Shown here: one piece after another, positions 55,701 to 64,000 of the stretch
How the letters are laid out: each line of letters begins with the position of its first letter
How positions within the stretch are numbered: the first letter of the stretch is position 1
Assembly: GCA_950295325.1 (NCBI GenBank)
Contig: OX485803.1
Location: 7,192,001 to 7,256,000, forward strand
Origin: Polytrichum commune
Taxonomy: Eukaryota > Streptophyta > Polytrichopsida > Polytrichales > Polytrichaceae
DNA length: 64,000 bases
Direction: 5' to 3'
Position numbers and translations under genes: made by a program
The notes under the pieces: model-generated
Told to the model about the DNA's origin: nothing
Database searches by the model: none
Seen by the model: only the letters and a program-made list of their open reading frames with translations

Positions 55701-58700
55701 ACCCTGTTCATGACCGCATTATGCATGTACAATAAGCATAGTTTCACCCAGGTAGCTTCTTTTGCCTCTCTTAAACAAGAGAAAATGAAAGAAAGAAAGG
55801 CAACTCCAATGTTGCCACTGGTGTGAATTATGGTGTTGATTCATTTTCAAGTTGGTCTAAGTCTATATGTAATTCCGAAACATGTATTACGAGAATTAGA
55901 GGCCCCCCAAAGACTACTGCCTCCTTTCGAAGGTGAACACCTTGAACGGGTGGGGACAAGCCGGTTGGCACCTATCTACCCCCAAGGGCAAGTCCCTAGT
56001 TCCCACATGGTTGGTCAAATAGATTTGGTACACCTGGATACCCTTACTATGATTGGGTGGACATGAAATCAAGTGCTAGGAAGGTTGCCCATCTAAGTAC
56101 TATTCTGATCTTAAGCGGCTCAACTTTGGAGTTCTTATGGGATCCGGATTAAGACCTTGGTTTAAGCCACCCTTGAGAGAAAATGAACAACATTGTCATA
56201 TGACTTACACCTTGGTATGAATTTTGATGTGCTCTAGGTTCTGAGGCTGTGGAGTTCATCATCAACCATGCTGAAGTTGCCATCGCCTTTGTGCAAAGTA
56301 CAAAGCTTGATATCGTAAGTATGCCTTTGCACAAACACTCATGTCTCCATAAGTTTTCCATATCATCACTGTGATTGGGAATGACTGCATCATCATTAGA
56401 TTGAGCTTGTATTCAACTATTCAGCTACACCAAATTCTAGATGAACTCTCCTACACTTATTGCTGACAAAGATTTGTGTACCCTGTATTGCAGATTCTCA
56501 CCTCTCTTCCCAAGTGTACAGAGTACTTGAAGAGTAAGATCTTCTCATTTACCAACTTCTTGCAACATAGTGCAATTCACAGTCAAGAGCTTCTAATGAG
56601 AGTACATTTCTGGTCTTCTATTTCAAGCAAATGAATTCTCCTATCAGAATAAATCTCTTTTGATAATCACTCTTACATGGCTATGCAACTCCCATATTGC
56701 AGCGATTGTGAGCTTCTCAACCATCACAGATGAACAGAAGGCTACAGCGAGTGCTTCTGGTGTGAAGCTGTATGCTTGGGAAGATTTTGTGGCTCTGGTG
56801 GGTACACATGGTTGAACATTTCCCAGCGGATTCTTTTATAATATATATTCCATATAAATCACAAATCTGAGTCAAGTGCTTTTGCACATATCTTTATGTG
56901 TTTACACACCCTTTTTTTGTTAGTCATTTTGCTGAAGGCATGTGTACCAGCTAGAATTTGCACATTTACAAAGCGAATAGTGGATGATTTCAGGGTGTGA
57001 GTAACCCAGCGCCCGCCTTGTGCCCACCAACTTCTTCTGATATCTCCACCATAATGTACACAAGTGGAACAACTGGTGAGCCTAAGGGGGTGCTCTTAAC
57101 TCACGAGAATGTCTTGACCTGTGTCAATGGCCTTGATTACTTCTTAAAGTGTAGAAACGAAACTGTAAGTAATCCCCTTTGCCTGCCTACTTGACTCTGC
57201 ACATCTTGGATCTTATTACGAAGATTTCTGTTGAAGTTTTGTACTTGTCACAGGTTTTACTAAGGTTTTCATCAAAATCAGGAAGATTGATACGATTGGA
57301 TTGGGTTGAGTGGATTATCTGTTGTATTGGTGTGCATATATATGTTTGCATTTCGGACACAATCTATACATATTCCTACTGTGACTGATCTTCCACATGT
57401 GGGTTGTCAAAAATTTCAGCTAAATGAGAAGGACGTATACTTCTCATTTTTGCCTTTGGCTCACATTTTTGATCGTGTGAGCGAAGAATTCTATGTTTAC
57501 ATTGGTGCTTCAATTGGTTTCTGGCAAGGAGTAAGTTTGATCGTCCCTCCCTATTAGGTTTAGGCTACTTTCTTGAGGATAGTATTTGTTCAGCTCTAAT
57601 TTTGCAATGCCAGCTAACTTTTTGGTTTTCTCAAATGTGGAATGTTTACATGTCCAGGAAGGGTTGGTTAATTTTTTGGGTTAATGCTTTTACCATTTTC
57701 ATGCAGGACATCAAGAAAATCACCGAGGATTTGGCAGAGTTGAAGCCAACAATTTTCATTGGAGTTCCTCGAGTCTTTGACCGAATCTACACAGGTGAAC
57801 TCCACTGTAATGTCATACAATTGCATTTTTCCATTACCATACCTTAAAAGATGGATATCTGTAATCTTCATTCAATCAACCAAGATGTGCTGGGTGTGTT
57901 TGAATGGCAGGAATATCAAGTAAGATTACTACTGCTGGTGGTATCAAGAAGTGGCTGTTTGATCTTGGTTATTCGCTGTAAGTTCTCAAATATGTGCAAC
58001 ACTATGTTTATGTCTTTCCTTAATAGCTGTATCCTGGAGCATTAGTTTGATCGTCAATGGTAATCTGATTATATATGAGGTTGGAAGAGCTTTTTCTTGG
58101 ACTTGTTTCTCTCCTCCATTGCAAATAAGAAATTTTATTTATTATTCTTAGGCACTCTGCAAGTGAGGTGCCTTTTAACATGTCTGACTTGACCTTTCCC
58201 TGGCATTGGTCTTTTTCAGCAAATTGAAGTCACTCTGGAAAGGCAGCAAGCAAGAAAAAGCTTTCCCTTTAGCTGATAAGATAGTATTTAATAAGGTTTG
58301 TTTTTCTTTTTGCTGCCTATCACTTTCTTTCACTACAGTAGTAGACAGATTTCTGTGCTTGTTGGACTTGTTTATGCTTGCATCCATATTGGCGCTGATG
58401 AAGTGGTAACTCACTGTCAGGTGAAAATGGGACTTGGAGGGAATGTTCGCCTCATTATTTCAGGAGCTGCACCACTTGCTACCCATGTGGAAGAGTTTCT
58501 CCGAGTTGTGACTTGTGCACCAGTGGTCCAGGGCTATGGTAATTACACCATTTTCTTTTGTTTAAACATGGCATTCCTTTGATTTTGATTGGCCCTGAAT
58601 GTTTGTTGGAATGTACTTAGTTTTTATTAGCTATGTTGTGCACAGGAATGTGGTCGAATTTGATGGAACTCTCCATCCTTTGGTTATGGTTTTTATTATA

Positions 58701-60973
58701 GCACCATATGCCATAGTTTGTGTCTACTATCATCACGAATGTATCCACCGTCCTACAATTTCCAACGACTTCAAATTTAAAGATCAAAAAGACATAACTC
58801 ATGCTTGTATCCCACATTTGGATGTAAAAGGGAACACTTGATAGTCACAACAAGTGGACAAAGTGTTGTTCAATGTGAAGGCAAGTGATGAGCAGGAAAT
58901 CAGTTCAAACATTCGTTGACACTGGTAACGTTTTCCTCTTTTCCAGGATTAACCGAGTCCTGTGCAGCGAGCTTCATCCAGATGCCAAATGTCATCAGCA
59001 ACCATGGAACAGTTGGGCCACCCCTGCCTAATATTGACGTCCGGCTGGTGTCTGTTCCTGAATTGAATTATGATGCCCTCTCAGATCCTCCAAGAGGAGA
59101 AATCTGCATAAAGGGGAAGACATTGTTTTCTGGCTACCACAAACGTCCTGACCTCACTGAAGAAGTGCTTAGTGCTGATGGTTGGTTCTCAACTGGTAAG
59201 CTTCTGCGGTGACCTTTACAAAAGGACTGGAGATTTGTTTAGATGGGATACGTGACAATTTATACAAATCCCCAACAAGTATTGAACTAGTGTTTTATTT
59301 GGTCTATGTTGTTATTGAAACCACATTTAGCACTACGTATAGAAAAGAGGAAGTGAATGTAAAGTCATATGTGAAAATGGTGATTATAGACAGGTGGTAT
59401 GTATTTGAATCTAGGTCATGCCCTTAAATCTCCCTATCATTCATCCTACATATATTTATGCCCTGATTATAATGCACACAATAAATGGGCCAGTCTTAGA
59501 TAGGGTTACTTTTGACACTTTTAGCTATGAATATGAAGAAGTAATCTCCAATCCCTCCATATGACATGTTGAGGCGCAGAATGGGCCTCACAGACCTTTG
59601 AGGGTTTATGTCATGAATGTGAGTCTAAAATGTGTCTCTTAGACACTCCAGCTACATCGAGAAAGAGCTGAAACTTCCTGAGTTGTTACATGTTCCAAGG
59701 CGTGCTTGAATTTCTCAAACTTATCAAACAATCTCAGTGCATAGTTTGGGATTCAGGTTGTACTTCACATTATGTCCGGCTTTTTGGCTGTATCACAATT
59801 TTCATTTGTTCCTCCAATTCAGTTCAATACTCCTGGCCAGCTTGTGAAAAAAGATAGTTACTCTTGATAACGATGTTTCTATGTATGACAGGTGATATTG
59901 GGGAATGGCAGAAAGACGGCTCCTTGAAAATCATTGATAGAAAGAAAAACATCTTCAAACTGTCACAGGGTGAATATGTTGCTGTGGAAAATCTGGAAAG
60001 CATCTATGGTCAATGTGAAGCCGTGGATCAGGTTAGAGCACTTAATTATTAATGTTGAACTGTCTTTCAAATACTGTAGAGTGTTGATAGCTAATTTCCA
60101 TTTTGGATATGGCACGTAGCAATAGTGTCCATGAAATAGTTCTTTTGTGTTGAACCCTCATTACTCTACAGTATAGGTAGTGACAGTAGAACAAATACCA
60201 GAAACTCATGTGATCATGTTGGCGACTTGTTATGCAGATTTGGGTGTATGGAAACAGTCTAGAGTCCACACTACTTGCAGTCGCCGTTCCCAATGAAGCT
60301 GCGATTAAAGATTGGGCAAAGAGTAATGGTGGCGAAGATGACATGGCTAAACTTTGCCAAGACCCAAAGGCGCAGGCCTATATTCTCTCACAGCTCAATC
60401 TCACAGGAAAAGCCAAGAAGGTAAAATATGAATGCTAACAATAAGCACACAAATATTCGATCTTTGCAGGCATCTGTCATATTCTATCGAGTAAATCATG
60501 TCAAAGTCTATTGTTATGTTTGGTTTTCGGATCATATGTCTTTGAAATTCATTAGTCCTTGTGTGAATTTAGTAGGTCAAGTGCAAACACTATGTATCAT
60601 CATGGTTGTAACTATTTTGAAATACTGTCAGGTGAAGGGATTTGAGGCTCTCAAGGGGCTGCACTTAGAGCCACTCCCATTTGATGTGGAGAGGAATCTA
60701 GTAACACCTACCTTCAAGCTCAAGAGGCCTCAACTCCTCCAATACTACAAAGTAAGCTTCCTAATCTTGACACAATTTCCAGATGCTTCCCATAATTTGA
60801 TTCTGGTTAAATCTATTTTAAAGAGCAGGCAAGGATGTTTCTGTTTTCACAAAGTTTCTTTTTTCAATGATTTGGACAAAAAGTATCCAAAAGTGAGTTG
60901 TAATCACCATTTGTGATGGGTGGTTGTACAGACCCAGATTGATGCCCTCTACGCAAATCAAAAGAAGCTATAG
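52742..60973 (+). CDS. LACS4: Long-chain acyl-CoA synthetase, LACS2/LACS4-like, 19 coding exons, 664 aa
   Basis: Activates long-chain fatty acids to acyl-CoA with ATP and CoA, for membrane, storage, cutin and wax lipids; LACS1-5-type enzymes usually sit at the endoplasmic reticulum. Exons: 52742-52896, 54819-54885, 55005-55094, 55329-55385, 55633-55681, 56238-56314, 56494-56533, 56703-56797, 56994-57164, 57420-57530, 57707-57794, 57911-57977, 58220-58295, 58421-58538, 58947-59195, 59892-60031, 60238-60420, 60632-60751, 60932-60973. All introns are GT-AG, phases join without a stop, and 1995 nt give 664 residues (family about 660). Start MATQYEYLW; the conserved [14 protein letters not shown] follows at once. 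AMP-binding loop [11 protein letters not shown] 232-242; [10 protein letters not shown] in exon 10; GYGLTES 419-425; TGD 503-505; [16 protein letters not shown] 517-532. The C-terminus QKKL is not a canonical peroxisomal signal, and no N-terminal targeting peptide is evident, unlike LACS6/7/9. Whether it is the LACS4/5 or LACS2 orthologue is unsure. Introns 1, 5 and 15 carry repeats. Confidence 0.95.
53065..53930 (+). repeat. Three ~290-bp tandem units in LACS intron 1 (family B-related)
   Basis: CCCAAAACCC recurs at 53072, 53368 and (as CCCAAAACCT) 53647, spacing 296 and 279 bp. Each unit continues with GGGTCA..GCTTGTTCCAGGAT (weaker in the third), TTTCCTCATAATTTTCG-type, GTGCTCATTAAATGGTCATA-type and GAGCCTAGAATGGTTAA-type blocks. 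The later blocks are those of family B. A further GGGTCACAGCTTATTCCAGG lies at about 54132. Confidence 0.85.
55805..56160 (-). mobile_element. 5S rRNA-derived repeat, copy 2, in LACS intron 5
   Basis: The plus strand 56083-56148 reads as the antisense of plant 5S rRNA over most of its internal promoter: GGTTGCCCATCTAAGTACTA, then TTAAGCGGCTCAACTTTGGA and GTTCTTATGGGATCCGG. The part 55818-56060 matches the copy at 48150-48440. The element is antisense to LACS and lies wholly within intron 5 (55682-56237), so it does not alter the protein. Cassandra TRIM LTR or 5S-derived SINE are the candidates. Confidence 0.75.
59255..59460 (+). repeat. Dispersed repeat in LACS intron 15
   Basis: It shares ACAAATCCCCAACAAGTATTG, GTTTTATTT, AGAGGAAGTGAATG and TCATATGTGAAAATGGTGATTA-type words with 17745-17935, in the same orientation. 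Confidence 0.55.
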
Positions 60974-61505
60974 GACTTGGTTTAGGGCGAGCAGTTTCTC
61001 TCCAGGTGGAATCACCTAGGCACCAGAAATGCCAAAGTTTTATTTTTTCTTAAAGAATGTAGAAGATACACATCCACATTCTTAGCTGCTCTTTTGGTCT
61101 TGCATGCATAGCGTAGGCGACCAAAGGCTGCCACATTGCTGTAAGTTATCCCGGAAACGAAGAACGTTCAGCTGTCTGTCTTAATGAGCATTATCATCCA
61201 CAATACCCTTGAAAATTAACTTAATATTCTGGATGACTAGGACCCCTCAGTGTAGTTGGAACTTAGGTTGACTTAAGACTAGGGAGCATTGATTTCAAAC
61301 CAGATCTTCCAAGTTGTCCACTAAGTTAGCCTCATCTTGGAACATTTCATCATCGCATTTCTATGAGCGACCATGTACCTTCTCAATCATTGTAGATACC
61401 AACAGCAACAACAATTTCATGCATAAAATTTAAAATTTTGTTCAGATCTCCGTATAAGACCTGGTCCATCCTCGAACTGTTATATACATATACTCCCTAA
61501 ACTCC
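60974..61505 (+). other. LACS 3' flank, including the likely 3' UTR
   Basis: It follows the TAG stop at 60971-60973. T-rich and A-rich stretches near 61040-61060 and 61220 could serve polyadenylation, but I see no clear AATAAA. The transcript end is not defined. Confidence 0.4.
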
Positions 61506-61509
61506 ACTA

Positions 61510-61847
61510 CACTAAATAGGTAGATTAGTGTTAGATGAAGATTAGTGTTAGATGCAATAGTTACCTAAAACACTAATTTTCAACTGATATTACAATTAGT
61601 GTTTGAATAGGGTTTGAACAAATTATACCTTTTACGAGGTTCTCAATTTCTTCTTCCTTCAATTCTTCATTCCAAGATTTACAAAATATTATCTAACACT
61701 AAATGCGCTCATGTAAATATTTAAAGTTACTACTTGGTACAAATAGTGTTAGAGTTGACATTTAGTGTTCTAACACTATAGAGACAATTTACATTTAGCG
61801 TTTTCGTCGACTATTAGTGTTTCCAACACTAATCTACCTATTTAGTG
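61510..61847. mobile_element. 338-bp MITE with long perfect inverted ends and TA flanks
   Basis: The left end CACTAAATAGGTAGATTAGTGTT and the right end are exact inverted copies over at least 23 bp (61510-61532 and 61825-61847). The complementarity continues outward through TA (61508-61509, 61848-61849). A TA flank suggests a Tc1/mariner-type MITE. The interior is packed with TAGTGTT/AACACTA words in both orientations. The perfect ends suggest recent activity. It lies about 540 bp downstream of the LACS stop. Confidence 0.8.
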
Positions 61848-61849
61848 TA

Positions 61850-64000
61850 GTTCATACATGTGAAATCTGAGGAGGAAATGAACAATGCTTTCTATTTTAC
61901 TTGAAAATGAGATATTCGGGTTACAGCAGCTCAAAATCTCTAATATGGTTTGGAATTTGATATGTTTTGCTCTTGATGACTACATTGGGCGGACACTGGG
62001 TTGGTGGTCATGAACACAAGTTAAATTGGTTAATCTAATTAAACAACCCATTAGCCCACATGGGAGAGTGGGAATTCTTGTATACGAATATACCTCATCG
62101 ATCCAACATAGAACTTTGACCCTCTATAGGTTTGCCGCCTTTCATCTCAAATGACTTTAAGTAGAATATTATGGGTTCTTTAAAACTAATTCTGGTGTCA
62201 AATCAACTAAAAACAAGAACCTCTGGGCTCCATTCTAATGCACAGCTTTTATGTCGGATGATTGAGAGGTCGTGTACACTTGTATAAGATAATTTCCTTT
62301 CCCTGCGTGCATGACATTATAGATATGTAGCCCATTGAAACAAACCTTCATTCTTCTAAGCTGTTTTAAATAATATTTGGCTCACCAAACCACGAGGTTT
62401 GTGGTCTCCACTGAACCTCAAATATCAGATTATTAAGTCATAAGATGAAACAGTCCTTTATGTTCCAGTCCACAATGATCAGTTATTTTAGGTTTATTCA
62501 AAATTAAACATTAATGATAAAGTGCAAACTAATATTGCAAAAATAATGAACTCTACGGTTTTACTTTAAACTCAATCTAGACTATTGTTATCGTAGTTAT
62601 AGTCAACATGTACTTGTAATGGCGCATGTTACATCAATTGTATATCGGGATTGTGACCACCTAATCAAGTATCATAGAGCTGCCATATGAAAAATATTGG
62701 ACTCCATTTCAAGTTGTCTATATCAAAATTGTAGGCAATGTGTGGCCATAATAGAGGTCTCTTTTCACTCATCATGAATTTCAACAAGGTTAAAAGTGTT
62801 GTAATGGCTGCCAATTGATCAAGCAATTACGGTCCTCCACAAAGAGATCAAAAGTAGATGTTAGAATTTGATCATTGTTGGAAATAAATGCGTCTCCCTT
62901 ATAAATTATCAAATGATACCGTAGTGGCCGACATGCACCCCTATCTTCTAATAGATCGACCCTCCTACTGCACATGGAAGTGCTCGGATATCACAATGTT
63001 GAGATATCTTGCACAAGGTTCCATCCATGTTAGTTGCCTTCATTGCAATCATGGAGACGGGGAGTTTGAACTTATTTTGGATTACTTCTAGGAAATCACA
63101 AATGTCACATAGCATTTTATAGGTATACTTGAATGAATACTACTAACGATGGTTCCCTCATGCAAGAGCATCCCGGAGCCCATAAGCACAACACACCGAG
63201 CAAATGCCACGATACAAGACAACAATCATCACCAAAACCAAAAAAAAAAGATGAAGCACACAAGAAACAAGCTAAGTCGAGTGACAAAACAACGATACTA
63301 GCCAAGAAACAAATGTATACATTACATCAACAAACCTACTTCACACATTAAAGCAAGCATCCCAGGAGTGTAGAAATGTTCCAAACACTACTCCTTCCAG
63401 TGAATACCTTAACTCTAGTTGGCAATACCCTCAGACAAACATACACAACCACTCCTTGCATGAACAAAGTATTGAAGCACAATAGAACCAAAGATCAAAC
63501 TGCACAAGCAAATAAACATACACATAAGCATATGAACAATGTTTGGAGTGAGATGATCATCTCCACTCTTTGCCTTGCCCTATATTGCATTTTCCTCCTT
63601 GGTTCATACAATGCATATAAGATATCTCAACTCCCACTTCCCACTAACCATATTTAAACCTTATTCAATCTTTTACCTTTAACAATCACCATCCTATGGG
63701 TATAAGCAACCTAATGCTCTACCTTCAACACAAAGCCTCGAAGACACCCCCAACAAATATCATACATGATAGCCATGCAAGGGAGTTGGAGTTTGTGCAA
63801 ACACCATTAGGATTTGCACATGACACATATGAACATGAGTGTGCATCTGGAGTTGAGGAGCCACTACACCCACCAACACAAGTGGACTGCGACTTAAATA
63901 GCCACCACCTCCGTGGATGCACATCCACCAACCCACATCCAATTCAAAACGAATGTAGCTCGCCACCAAAAAAAAAAAAAAGACCGCAATCCATCACTAA
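61850..64000. other. Intergenic DNA downstream of LACS
   Basis: Apart from a dispersed repeat (62060-62230) I see no gene. Short frames near 63100-63970 on both strands lack motifs. The plus strand from about 63130 to the window end is A/C-rich, resembling the G-poor bias at 36330-39500. Confidence 0.4.
62060..62230 (+). repeat. Dispersed repeat family F, copy 2
   Basis: It contains GTATACGAATATACCTCATC, ATCCAACATAGAAC, CTATAGGTTTG, TTCTTTAAAACTAATTCTGG and TGTCAAATCAACTAAAA in the order of 47655-47835. Confidence 0.7.

Noticed and set aside
56083-56148. Functional 5S rRNA gene
   Set aside because: It is incomplete, contains several changes, sits alone in an intron and belongs to a dispersed repeat shared with 48140-48511.
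60428-60916. 162-codon plus-strand open frame
   Set aside because: It runs through intron 17, exon 18 and intron 18 of LACS; only the exon 18 part is coding, in that frame.

Overview
This is nuclear DNA from a land plant, most likely a flowering plant. The evidence is an intron-rich gene for a plant long-chain acyl-CoA synthetase with GT-AG introns, plant-type Copia, CACTA and Mutator-like transposon remnants, three TTTAGGG units, and AT-rich intergenic DNA that is densely populated by small inverted-repeat elements. The species cannot be determined from the sequence.

Only one gene is clearly intact. It is a plus-strand LACS gene (52742-60973, 19 coding exons, 664 codons) of the LACS1-5 type, which activates fatty acids to acyl-CoA. 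Every exon joins in frame, and the AMP-binding loop and the C-terminal FACS motif are present. Its introns hold repeats: three ~290-bp units in intron 1, a 5S rRNA-derived repeat in intron 5 and a dispersed repeat in intron 15. A TTAA-flanked element ends about 470 bp upstream of its start codon.

Everything else is repeats and decayed transposon sequence. From 1 to 14.6 kb there is intergenic DNA with a long foldback (6831-7177), a Mutator-like MITE (7778-8113), a 170-220-bp tandem array (8900-9700) and two orphan exon-like segments. From 14.6 to 17.1 kb there is a 594-bp deleted pogo-type element flanked by TA, then an 825-bp element with 17-bp inverted ends and TTAA on both sides (piggyBac-like), then another Mutator-like MITE. 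From 17 to 30 kb there are several MITE families, a SINE-like pair and a 506-bp MITE with an intact 9-bp target duplication. From 30.8 to 33.7 kb there is a minus-strand Copia polymerase split by a 1222-bp solo LTR that carries a 34-35-bp minisatellite. From 34.3 to 35.25 kb there is a 332-bp CACTA MITE, then a minisatellite of nine palindromic 41-44-bp units inside ~55-bp inverted arms. From 36.3 to 39.5 kb the plus strand is very poor in G and carries a decayed LINE with an RNase H domain and a C-terminal zinc-cluster plus RPN...EFT segment that resembles a restriction-like endonuclease. From 42.05 to 45.95 kb there is a GC-rich island with a decayed minus-strand gag-like reading frame, about 30 copies of TCCGGA and a promoter-like region with a long AACGG/CCGTT palindrome. 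From 46 to 52 kb there are more repeats, and a second TTAA-flanked element runs up to the LACS promoter.

All coordinates and homologies were read by eye, without alignment software. Family names for short repeats are inferences from end sequences and target-site duplications.
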